The notes beneath the pieces are model-generated. The model did not search any database, was not told the DNA's origin, and worked only from the letters and a program-made list of their open reading frames with translations. This document shows positions 1 to 7,407 of a stretch of 40,641 nt of DNA, one piece after another. Each line of letters opens with the position of its first letter. Positions within the stretch are counted from its first letter, which is position 1. The translations under genes and the position numbers were made by a program. This DNA is from Bdellovibrio sp. (lineage in GTDB: Bacteria > Bdellovibrionota > Bdellovibrionia > Bdellovibrionales > Bdellovibrionaceae), in the NCBI GenBank assembly GCA_025359945.1, contig JANYDD010000066.1:1-40641 (forward strand), written 5' to 3'.

Positions 1-52
1 CATTTTCAGAAGCAAGTCCCCTAGATTTTGATTTTTCGTTTTTGTCATCCAT
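1..52 (-). CDS. possible 5' end of a gene running off the left edge
   Basis: An ATG on the minus strand at 52-50 opens a frame that stays open to the window edge, giving 17 residues that begin MDDKNEKSKSRGLASEN. The composition is hydrophilic and Lys/Ser-rich, as at many bacterial N-termini. No clear ribosome binding site is seen upstream (the preceding minus-strand bases are A/T-rich). The fragment is too short to identify a family; a weak resemblance to the start of KGG-type stress proteins is not enough for a call. Confidence 0.3.
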   Translation of the reverse strand, partial: MDDKNEKSKSRGLASEN

Positions 53-591
53 GACTGAATAAAAGTCTAACTTATATTTTTATTTTGAAAAGCAAATTTC
101 GTAAAAATCGAATTTTCGCGGAATTTAGGTGAGTAGTTACATACCGAGGTGGTCATTCGTTGCGCAATTAAATTTCTGGAGACCCATTAAAAATCAATAC
201 CCGGGGTTTACTTTCGACGACCGGAAACTTGGACCCTTTACCCAGAATCTAATTTCGACCGATCGCAAAGTCGGAACTTCTACGCCGGAAGAATTTTGAC
301 CAACAATTATCGAAGGCGCCGAAGAAATAGCTATTGCATTGGAAATTAGAATATTCCTAGGAAGCGGTCCCACTAGCGATTGCCAAGTTATAGATCTATC
401 CACGTTCACGACTTGCGATGCCTGCCCCGAAAACTCAACCAGCAGACGTTGCCAATTCGCTCTCAAAAAAAGGTTTAGATTTGGCCCAAATTGAAACACT
501 AGTTCTCGAATCAAGACTTAAGGTTCGCTGAAAGCCCTTTGTACATTATGGCCCTGATCGGAATAAAGTCCTGATTTTCTCTTGCCGATAA
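53..591. other. intergenic region, no supported gene
   Basis: A/T-rich sequence between the possible left-edge minus-strand gene and the repeat lipoprotein. A 106-codon open frame on the minus strand (194-514) has no ribosome binding site and no recognisable domain, so it is not called. The region may carry divergent promoters, but I could not pick a convincing -35/-10 pair. No hairpin followed by a T-tract was found. Confidence 0.4.
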
Positions 592-2355
592 GTGGGTATG
601 CCCGAATGGAATCCAATTTCATATTTGAGAGGGCCGGAAAATTGCTCCGGTAGGCCTACACTTCAAGTTTTAGTTTTATTTTTATTTTTGGGTGAATTTT
701 TTTCTGGATGTGTTTGGGTAAAAGGAAATATTACTACGGATTTATTTAACCAGGAAAGCCCGCGAGGTGAAAACTCAACCATCACCTACCCCGCTTTGGG
801 AATTTCAAAATCGCAAACGGCTACGGCAGATTCCTTTCAGAAACTAACCATTACAGCAAGTGGTGGCACCAGCCAGAGCTATACATACAGTATTTCTTCG
901 GGGACCGCCGCGATTGACTCTAGCAGTGGAATTTATTCTCCTTCAAGTGCTCGCGGAATTCAGCTCGTTCAAGTGACCGACAGTCAAAGAACTTCTACCG
1001 CCCAGGCCTCTATTTACCAAATCCCAGTTTGGGCAGACGGAACAGTCAACGCCGCTTTGATTGTGGGCAATGATATTTACTTAGGCGGAACCTTCACGAG
1101 CTTCGGAAGGGCTCCCACTCCGCGATTTGCGGCTCTTGATTCAAGCACGGGAAATATCACCGCCTTGGGATGCAGCCTTCAAGAAAACTTTAACGGCGCT
1201 GTCAACGTTGTTCTTAAAGCCGATACAGCTATTTTTGTAGGAGGCGCGTTTACAAAATACAAAAATTTGGATGCTTACTACTTGGCCAAATTGGATGCAA
1301 ATTGTGATTTAGATCAAACATTCACACAATCTGGAAGCAACGGCGGTTTTGATAGTTCGGTTAGTGCGCTGGCGGTTTCTGGAAATTCAATTTACGTCGG
1401 CGGAGCATTTACTCAGTACCGTTCGGGTAATTACGGCGCCAACAGCTCTAGATTTTTAGCAAAGCTTGATCAAACATCCGGAGCTTTGGATCAAACCTTT
1501 ACTCAGTCCGGAGTCAACGGTGGTTGCAGCACCTTTGTCACTGCATTGGCCGTTAGCGGGACCTCCCTGTACGTCGGTGGCGGATTTACCGCTTACAGGT
1601 CTGGAACCAACGGTGCGAATAGTGCCAACAATTTAGCAAAAATAAATTTAACGACCGGCGTTCTAGATCAGACTTTCACACAGTCCGGAGCTAACGGCGG
1701 ATTTGACTCTTCTGTTTTAGGATTAACTATTTTAGGAAATTCCATTTACGCTGGTGGCGCATTTACGCAGTATCGGTCGGGCACGTACGGAAGTTTCAGC
1801 GCAAATTACTTAGCAAAATTAAATTTAACTTCCGGGGCGTTGGACCAAACATTCACGCAAGCTGGCAGCAATGCAGGATTTAATAATTACATCGCGGCTT
1901 TGGCATCGGACAGTTCAACGATCTATGCCGGAGGTGGATTTACCCAATACCGTTCGGGCACATATGCAGTCAGCAGCGCAAATTACTTAGCAAAAGTAAA
2001 TTTAACTACCGGTGCTCTTGATCGCACGTTCACACAATCTGGTACAAATGGTGGCTTTAACGGCGCAGTTAAAGCCCTTGCTACAGATGGGACTTCGCTG
2101 TTTGTTGGCGGATCATTCACCCAATATCGATTCGCAACTTATGGCGCCACCAGCGCAAATTACTTAGCAAAGCTGGACATGACGTCGGGAAATCTTGACC
2201 AAGTTTTCACCAGTTCGGGTGCCAACGGAGGATTTAATAACAATGTGAATGGCCTTGTCGTCAGCGGGGACATCACTGTATGTCGGCGGCGACTTCACGC
2301 AATATCGAAGCGGAACCTATGGTGCCAACAGCGCCAATCGCTTAGCAAAAATTGA
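592..2355 (+). CDS. delta-60-type beta-propeller repeat lipoprotein, N-terminal part (frameshifted)
   Basis: Predicted surface or periplasmic lipoprotein. The GTG at 592 or the in-frame ATG at 598 starts it; neither has a clear ribosome binding site. A hydrophobic stretch (about residues 24-38) leads to a lipobox-like FSGC with Cys40. Residues about 60-145 look like an Ig-like domain, followed by repeats of the form TFTQSGxNGGF..VSGxSxYVGGxFTxYRSG..NSANxLAKxDLTSGxLDQ, resembling delta-60/DUF5122 beta-propeller repeats. The last about 28 residues are out of frame: one extra G in GGGG at 2266-2269 shifts the reading frame, and the repeat continues in the overlapping frame of the next entry. Restoring the frame gives one protein of 827 residues (592-3076). 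Ligand and role are unknown; a surface or adhesive role is inferred only from architecture. Confidence 0.75.
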   Translation: MGMPEWNPISYLRGPENCSGRPTLQVLVLFLFLGEFFSGCVWVKGNITTDLFNQESPRGENSTITYPALGISKSQTATADSFQKLTITASGGTSQSYTYSISSGTAAIDSSSGIYSPSSARGIQLVQVTDSQRTSTAQASIYQIPVWADGTVNAALIVGNDIYLGGTFTSFGRAPTPRFAALDSSTGNITALGCSLQENFNGAVNVVLKADTAIFVGGAFTKYKNLDAYYLAKLDANCDLDQTFTQSGSNGGFDSSVSALAVSGNSIYVGGAFTQYRSGNYGANSSRFLAKLDQTSGALDQTFTQSGVNGGCSTFVTALAVSGTSLYVGGGFTAYRSGTNGANSANNLAKINLTTGVLDQTFTQSGANGGFDSSVLGLTILGNSIYAGGAFTQYRSGTYGSFSANYLAKLNLTSGALDQTFTQAGSNAGFNNYIAALASDSSTIYAGGGFTQYRSGTYAVSSANYLAKVNLTTGALDRTFTQSGTNGGFNGAVKALATDGTSLFVGGSFTQYRFATYGATSANYLAKLDMTSGNLDQVFTSSGANGGFNNNVNGLVVSGDITVCRRRLHAISKRNLWCQQRQSLSKN

Positions 2356-3063
2356 TTTAACTTCTGGAAATCTAGACCAAGTTTTCACCAATTCGGGTGC
2401 CAACGGAGGATTTAACAATACGGTTTCTGCAGTAACCACCAGCGGAACTTCGCTTTATGCTGGAGGAGCCTTCACCCAATATCGATCAGGAACATACGGG
2501 GCCAATAGCTCGAACTATTTGGCAAAAGTCGATTTAACTTCTGGAAACTTGGACCAGGTTTTCACAAATTCTGGGGCGAACGGTGGTTTCAATTCAACCG
2601 TCAACGCGCTGGCCGTAAGCGGTACTTCGTTATATGCCGGCGGCGGATTTAACGCCTATCGATCGGGAACTTACGGGGCCAACAGCGCCAATTTTTTAGC
2701 CAAAGTCGATTTGACCAGCGGGAATTTAGACCAAGTATTTACAAATTCTGGCGCCAACGGTGGACTGAATTCAACCGTCAATGCGCTGGCGGCTTCGGGC
2801 AGCTTTCTTTTTGTGGGCGGAAACTTTACTCAGTATCGATCAGGAACTTACGGCGCTAACAGTGCTAACTATCTGGCCAAAGTTGATTTAAGTTCTGGAA
2901 ATTTAGACCAAACATTCACCCAAACAAGCGCAAGCGGCGGAATGGATTCGACCGTCAATGCTTTTGCTGTCAGTGGCACAACTGTTTATGTGGGCGGAGC
3001 TTTTGTCACTTATCGTGGCGGCTACTTCACCCCTTACCTAGGCGCCCTAGACACAACATCCGG
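1318..3063 (+). repeat. ten tandem 177-nt coding repeats
   Basis: Units start at the (T/V)FT codons at 1318, 1495, 1672, 1849, 2026, 2203, 2381, 2558, 2735 and 2912. The spacing is exactly 177 nt throughout, except for the unit holding the extra G at 2266-2269 (178 nt). Each unit encodes 59 residues. Amino-acid identity between units is high, especially units 6-9 (FTNSGANGGFN, YRSGTYGANSAN), which indicates recent duplication or gene conversion. The first half-unit before 1318 and the last unit are divergent. Confidence 0.85.
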
Positions 3064-3076
3064 ATCGCCAAAGTAA
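2249..3076 (+). CDS. delta-60-type repeat lipoprotein, C-terminal part (frameshifted)
   Basis: This is the continuation of the repeat protein that starts at 592. The ATG at 2249 is probably only an internal codon in the shifted frame: it has no ribosome binding site, and the first few residues (MALSSAG) are the out-of-frame version of the repeat segment VNGLVVSG. From about 2270 the frame carries four more copies of the 59-residue repeat (YVGGDFTQYRSGTYGANSANRLAK and variants) and ends in a divergent final unit. It has no signal peptide of its own, so it would not be exported if translated alone. It is either the 3' half of a recently frameshifted gene or an artefact of a one-base sequencing error. 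Confidence 0.65.
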   Translation: MALSSAGTSLYVGGDFTQYRSGTYGANSANRLAKIDLTSGNLDQVFTNSGANGGFNNTVSAVTTSGTSLYAGGAFTQYRSGTYGANSSNYLAKVDLTSGNLDQVFTNSGANGGFNSTVNALAVSGTSLYAGGGFNAYRSGTYGANSANFLAKVDLTSGNLDQVFTNSGANGGLNSTVNALAASGSFLFVGGNFTQYRSGTYGANSANYLAKVDLSSGNLDQTFTQTSASGGMDSTVNAFAVSGTTVYVGGAFVTYRGGYFTPYLGALDTTSGSPK

Positions 3077-3434
3077 AGGCTATGACGAATACAGTACCGA
3101 TCAATTGTCAGGCAAAAGGCCGCAAGGCCGACGCACGACCTACACTCCGGAACTTGCCAAAAATATTCACGAACAAAATCTAAAGTTCCCGGATCCCCAA
3201 TTTCACAACTCTTATGTTTCAAGCCGTTCACCTGGACCCTTGACCAACAAAACGATTTGATCGGGGCTTTGACAAGGCTTGAATCCTGCCCAGATTGCCT
3301 TTTGACCGGTTCTTCGACGGCATCGGTTAATACTCAAACTTTCATCGAAGGGGTGCTACGCTGGGATTATCCCCAACGCTACTTTTTTTCGGGGAATTTG
3401 ATTATTTTTTTTAAAAAAGATCTGTGGAGCTTTA
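3077..3434. other. intergenic region between repeat lipoprotein and clpS
   Basis: No gene is supported here. Small open frames of up to 67 codons lack ribosome binding sites. A stop-free stretch around 3066-3250 reads coding-like (YTPELAKNIHEQN) but has no start codon and no family match that I recognise. A weak hairpin with a T-tract lies at 3359-3389, and the ribosome binding site of clpS is at the end. Confidence 0.4.
3359..3389 (+). terminator. weak intrinsic terminator candidate
   Basis: Imperfect stem CG-C-TGGG / CCC-A-A-CG around a short A/T loop, followed by seven T residues at 3383-3389. It would separate the repeat lipoprotein gene from clpS. The stem contains a mismatch, so support is modest. 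Confidence 0.35.
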
Positions 3435-3869
3435 ATGAATTTGATCCAATTACTCATTGAGCGAGCTGAAAAACTTCGAGCCGAAGATTGGGCGCAGAAA
3501 AACTATTTGCCAACCAAGTCTTCCGGACAAAATGGTGACGGCGGCAAACCTAATCACGACGGATCGGGATCTGAGACTGGGGCCGAAGGGTCCGTTGATA
3601 CGCTTCAAAAAGTGGACCATCCGAAATTGTACAAGGTCATTCTTTTGAACGATGATTTTACTCCGATGGATTTTGTGGTTTTGGTTTTGCGACGGTTTTT
3701 TGCCAATACCGAAGAGGGCGCCACTTTGGTGATGTTAGATGTCCACCAAAAGGGGTCAGGCGTTGCCGGCGTATTTACTTTAGAAATTGGTGAGATGAAA
3801 GTGATGCAGGTGAATCAATTTGCGCGAATGAATCAGTACCCGCTGAAATGCACCTTAGAAGCCGAATAG
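3435..3869 (+). CDS. clpS: ClpS, adaptor of the ClpAP protease
   Basis: ClpS binds the ClpA N-domain and delivers N-degron substrates to ClpAP in the cytoplasm. The core begins around residue 65 with LYKVILLNDDFTPMDFV, followed by HQKGSGVAGVFTLEIGE and a final ARMNQYPLKCTLE, all family signatures (NDD/TPM substrate pocket, VHxKG, ExKxxQV). The protein is 144 residues, against about 100-110 for most ClpS, because of an N-terminal extension of about 63 residues that is Gly/Ser/Asp-rich in its second half. The start ATG is supported by TGGAGC 5-6 nt upstream. It lies 15 nt before clpA, so the two are almost certainly cotranscribed. Confidence 0.95.
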   Translation: MNLIQLLIERAEKLRAEDWAQKNYLPTKSSGQNGDGGKPNHDGSGSETGAEGSVDTLQKVDHPKLYKVILLNDDFTPMDFVVLVLRRFFANTEEGATLVMLDVHQKGSGVAGVFTLEIGEMKVMQVNQFARMNQYPLKCTLEAE

Positions 3870-3884
3870 ATTGGAGCCCCGTTG

Positions 3885-6263
3885 ATGATGACCCGAGATC
3901 TTGAACGCCGTATCGCCGAAGCCGTAGAAATGGCCAAAAAAAGCAATCACGAATTCGTGACATTAGAACATATTCTTTTGGCGCTAACGGTGTCTCCGCT
4001 GTCCGTCGAAATTATCGAAGGTGCTGGCGGCGATGTTCAAAAGCTTAAAAAAGACCTGCAGTCTTTGATCACTCAACACGCGCAAATTATTTCGCCCGAT
4101 CAAATCCGTGCGTATGGCGGCCAAGAATCTTGGACTCCGGAATTTACCCTGGCATGCCATCGACTTTTTCAGCGCGCGGCCTTGCAAATTCGAAGTGCGG
4201 GCAAAGACAAAATCACTGAAGGGCATCTTTTAATTTCTTTGTTTTTTGAACCTGATTCTTTTGCAGTGTTTTCTTTAACCCAGCAAGGGGTGACACAGTT
4301 TGATCTGATTAATTTTGTATCTCACGGCGTAGAAAAAGAGCGCGAAGCCCGAGAAGGCGCACTGCCACAGATTCCAGCCCCGTCGACCGAGATGGACGGC
4401 TTGCCGCCCGATGAAAGCAAAACTTCGCCCTTAGAAAGTTTTTGCACCAACTTAAATGAGAAAGCCAAATCCGGAAAAGTCGACCCCTTAATTGGTCGCG
4501 CAGATGTTTTGGATCGAATGATGCAAATACTTTGTCGCCGCACCAAAAACAATCCGCTGCTGATTGGCGAACCCGGCGTTGGAAAAACCGCGATCGTCGA
4601 GGGGCTGGCACAAAGAATCGAAGAAGGAAAAGTTCCTGAGCCTTTGCGTGGAAAAGTTATATATTCCTTGGATCTTGGATCTCTGCTAGCGGGAACAAAA
4701 TTTCGCGGCGACTTCGAGGGCCGATTAAAATCGATTGTTAAAGAAATTCGTAAACGAAAAAACTCGCTGCTTTTTATTGACGAGATTCACACCTTGGTCG
4801 GCGCCGGCAGCACTAGCGGTGGAACCATGGATGCATCAAACTTACTGAAGCCTGCTCTTGCTTCGGGCGAAATTTCTTGTATTGGATCGACGACTTTTGA
4901 AGAATATCGCCAACACTTTGAAAAAGATCGCGCACTGAATCGTCGTTTTCAAAAAATTGACATCAAAGAACCTACTCAAGAAGAAGCTTTGGAAATTATC
5001 CGTGGATTGCAAAAAAAATTCGAAAGCTTTCACGGGATCAGATTGACCGATGCCGCTCTTAAATCCGCAGTCGAATTATCAAGCAAGTATCTGCACGGAA
5101 AATTGCTTCCGGATAAAGCTATCGACGTGATCGATGAAGCCGGAAGTATGGCCAAACTTTCTGTCCCCGCCTTAACCGAAGTCGACGTGTCCGAAATCGA
5201 AAAAGTCATTTCGAAAATTGCACAAATTCCAACGCAGCAAGTTTCTTCAAACGATCGATCAATGCTCAGGGACTTGGACAAAAAATTAAAAGCAGTCATT
5301 TACGGTCAGGACGAATCGATTGATCGCCTTGTGGCTTCGATTAAATTATCGCGATCGGGATTGGCGCGCGAAAATAAACCCATCGGAAGTTATTTATTCA
5401 CCGGACCCACGGGCGTTGGAAAAACCGAAATCACTAAACAGTTGGCCGAGATTCTGGGCGTTCCATTGCAACGATTTGATATGAGCGAATATATGGAAAA
5501 ACACACCGTCGCGCGATTGATTGGCGCGCCCCCGGGATACGTCGGATTTGAACAAGGTGGTCAATTGACCGAAACCATTTTAAAAACTCCGCACTGTGTT
5601 TTGCTGTTGGATGAAATCGAGAAAGCTCACCCAGATATTTACAATGTTTTATTGCAAGTGATGGACGCCGGACGACTGACCGATGCCAACGGTAGAACCA
5701 CCGATTTTAGAAATGTAATTTTGGTAATGACCAGCAACGCCGGTGCCATCGAGGTCGCTCGCGGCGCGATCGGATTGGTGGACCAAGGCTCGCGACATCA
5801 ATCGATGGATGCGATCAAAAAAGTTTTTGCGCCAGAATTTATCAATCGCCTAGATGCGATTGTACCGTTTAAAGATTTGAATGAAGAGATCGTTTTGAAA
5901 ATTATTTGTAAATTTATCGATGAACTTAAAATCCAGCTGCAGAAAAAGCGAGTGGATCTGCAGATTTCTCGCGAAGTTCCCGCTTGGATATTTAAAAAAG
6001 CATATGACAAAGTTTACGGAGCCCGTCCACTGGCGCGGTTTATTGACGAGCATCTCAAACGCCCCTTGGTCGACGAGCTTCTCTTCGGGCGACTTAGCGA
6101 GGGCGGCAAAGTTCAAGTTGAACTAAATCCCCTGCCGGTGACACATGCTGCGAAAGAAATATTAACGGACTCAGGGACAGCTAAATCGTCGACCCAAAAT
6201 GAGTTGTCTTCGCGAACTTTGAAATTTGATTTCGAATCGCACAAAACACCGCAAACAGTTTAA
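3885..6263 (+). CDS. clpA: ClpA, ATPase subunit of ClpAP
   Basis: Class I Hsp100/AAA+ unfoldase that feeds substrates to ClpP. Domains in order (numbered from the TTG at 3882): Clp N-domain (about 1-145), first AAA+ module with Walker A GEPGVGKT (229-236) and Walker B LLFIDE (D300/E301), second AAA+ module with GPTGVGKT (508-515) and VLLLDE (D577/E578), and a C-terminal D2-small domain. An IGL tripeptide at 630-632 is the ClpP-docking loop, which separates it from ClpB. The length of 793 is slightly above the usual about 755. Start: TTG 3882, ATG 3885 and ATG 3888 are all possible; GGAG at 3873-3876 is best spaced for ATG 3885. No clpP is in the window. The tail beyond the last AAA+ elements (about 50 residues, Ser/Thr-rich) is an extension. 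Confidence 0.95.
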   Translation: MMTRDLERRIAEAVEMAKKSNHEFVTLEHILLALTVSPLSVEIIEGAGGDVQKLKKDLQSLITQHAQIISPDQIRAYGGQESWTPEFTLACHRLFQRAALQIRSAGKDKITEGHLLISLFFEPDSFAVFSLTQQGVTQFDLINFVSHGVEKEREAREGALPQIPAPSTEMDGLPPDESKTSPLESFCTNLNEKAKSGKVDPLIGRADVLDRMMQILCRRTKNNPLLIGEPGVGKTAIVEGLAQRIEEGKVPEPLRGKVIYSLDLGSLLAGTKFRGDFEGRLKSIVKEIRKRKNSLLFIDEIHTLVGAGSTSGGTMDASNLLKPALASGEISCIGSTTFEEYRQHFEKDRALNRRFQKIDIKEPTQEEALEIIRGLQKKFESFHGIRLTDAALKSAVELSSKYLHGKLLPDKAIDVIDEAGSMAKLSVPALTEVDVSEIEKVISKIAQIPTQQVSSNDRSMLRDLDKKLKAVIYGQDESIDRLVASIKLSRSGLARENKPIGSYLFTGPTGVGKTEITKQLAEILGVPLQRFDMSEYMEKHTVARLIGAPPGYVGFEQGGQLTETILKTPHCVLLLDEIEKAHPDIYNVLLQVMDAGRLTDANGRTTDFRNVILVMTSNAGAIEVARGAIGLVDQGSRHQSMDAIKKVFAPEFINRLDAIVPFKDLNEEIVLKIICKFIDELKIQLQKKRVDLQISREVPAWIFKKAYDKVYGARPLARFIDEHLKRPLVDELLFGRLSEGGKVQVELNPLPVTHAAKEILTDSGTAKSSTQNELSSRTLKFDFESHKTPQTV

Positions 6264-6289
6264 TTTGTCAGCCGCGAAAGACCCCGACA

Positions 6290-6318
6290 TTGACAAAAAA
6301 ATTTTGCGCCACATACTT
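6290..6318 (+). promoter_or_regulatory. candidate promoter upstream of htpX
   Basis: A perfect -35 TTGACA at 6290-6295 is followed after 17 nt by ATACTT at 6313-6318, a poor -10. It sits about 90 nt before the htpX start, in the only gap between clpA and htpX. Support comes mainly from the -35 box. Confidence 0.35.
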
Positions 6319-6406
6319 AGACTTAAAATAAACGAACAATAACGATTGATCGAACATTCGCATTGTGTAAAATGAACTCACTCGATGCTTAGAGGAGAAA
6401 ATTTAT

Positions 6407-7312
6407 ATGAAGTGGCTTAAACGAATTTCGCTTTTTGTACTGACAAACGTATTGGTTTTGCTGACCGTCAGTATTGCCTTTAGTTTGATTTCTGGTTTCT
6501 TTGGACTGGACCGAAGCTCTGGTTACATGACCTATATGCTAGTGTTTTGCGCAGTTTGGGGTATGGGCGGTGCGTTTGTTTCATTGTTGATTTCGAAGTG
6601 GATGGCCAAGCGTTTGATGGGCGTTCAGATTGTCGATCCGCAAACTTTGGACACTCGCGAGCGCGATCTTTTTTTGATGGTTCAAAGAATGGCGCAGCAG
6701 GCACAATTGCCCAAAATGCCCGAAGTTGGAATTTACGAATCCCCTGATATCAATGCATTCGCGACAGGCCCTTCTAGAAATAATTCTATGGTCGCTGTCA
6801 GTACGGGCTTGTTAGCCAGAATGAGTAAGAATGAAGTCGAAGGTGTGGTTGGTCACGAGGTCGCGCATATTGCTAACGGTGATATGGTGACAATGACTTT
6901 GATCCAAGGTGTGGTGAATGCCTTTGTGATGTTCTTTGCAAGGATCTTAGCCAATATTTTAGCGTCTCAAGTCGAAGAAAAAATGCGTGGAGTGGTGCAT
7001 CTGGTGCTGGTTATTTTGTTTGATATTGTTTTCGCGATTTTGGGCTCGATTGCAGTCAATTATTTCTCTAGACGTCGAGAATTTAGGGCTGATGCGGGCG
7101 GAGCCCAATATGCCGGCCGAGACAAAATGCTGGCTGGCTTGCGCCGCTTGCAATCCACTTTTGAATCGTTGGCTCCAGATAACGGCACACAAGCTTCAGT
7201 GGCTACTTTGAAAATTTCAAACAGATCGACTGGAATGATGGCCTTGTTTTCAACTCATCCCAGTCTAGAGGCCCGCATCGAGCGCTTAGAAAAAGCGGTA
7301 ATTTTAAGGTAA
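6407..7312 (+). CDS. htpX: HtpX, membrane zinc metalloprotease (M48)
   Basis: Inner-membrane quality-control protease that cleaves damaged membrane proteins alongside FtsH. Two N-terminal membrane segments (about residues 7-32 and 42-63) precede the catalytic domain; HEVAH at 150-154 is the HExxH zinc site and the downstream RREFRADAGG supplies the third ligand Glu. Two further hydrophobic segments lie at about 165-185 and 197-221. Length 301 is normal for the family (about 290). Start ATG is well supported by GAGGAG about 10 nt upstream. It sits just after clpA in a protein quality-control group and has its own candidate promoter. Confidence 0.96.
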   Translation: MKWLKRISLFVLTNVLVLLTVSIAFSLISGFFGLDRSSGYMTYMLVFCAVWGMGGAFVSLLISKWMAKRLMGVQIVDPQTLDTRERDLFLMVQRMAQQAQLPKMPEVGIYESPDINAFATGPSRNNSMVAVSTGLLARMSKNEVEGVVGHEVAHIANGDMVTMTLIQGVVNAFVMFFARILANILASQVEEKMRGVVHLVLVILFDIVFAILGSIAVNYFSRRREFRADAGGAQYAGRDKMLAGLRRLQSTFESLAPDNGTQASVATLKISNRSTGMMALFSTHPSLEARIERLEKAVILR

Positions 7313-7353
7313 GCCAAGACGTCTAGAAACTGATAGCCGCGCTGTAAAAAAAT

Positions 7354-7388
7354 CAGAACTCTCAAAAAAAATAGAGCTGGTTTTTTTT
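7354..7388 (+). terminator. intrinsic terminator after htpX
   Basis: Stem CAG-(aa bulge)-CTCT pairs with AGAG-CTG across an A-rich loop and is followed by G and eight T residues (7381-7388). It lies 40 nt after the htpX stop and right before the transglycosylase promoter. Confidence 0.5.
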
Positions 7389-7396
7389 GATATGAT
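7388..7396 (+). promoter_or_regulatory. extended -10 promoter candidate for the transglycosylase gene
   Basis: TGA-TATGAT fits an extended -10 (TGnTATAAT, with TATGAT at 7391-7396). No -35 is visible because the upstream bases are the T-tract of the htpX terminator. The downstream ATG at 7408 is only 11 nt after the -10 and no ribosome binding site lies between, so the mRNA would be leaderless or nearly so. Confidence 0.4.
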
Positions 7397-7407
7397 ACCC
7401 TTTTACA

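Noticed and set aside
194-514. 106-codon minus-strand open frame
   Set aside because: No ribosome binding site, no domain, no signal peptide; composition not protein-like.
3034-3231. 65-codon minus-strand frame after the repeat gene
   Set aside because: Overlaps the repeat gene and lacks a ribosome binding site; a plus-strand stop-free stretch at 3066-3250 is also start-less and unidentified.
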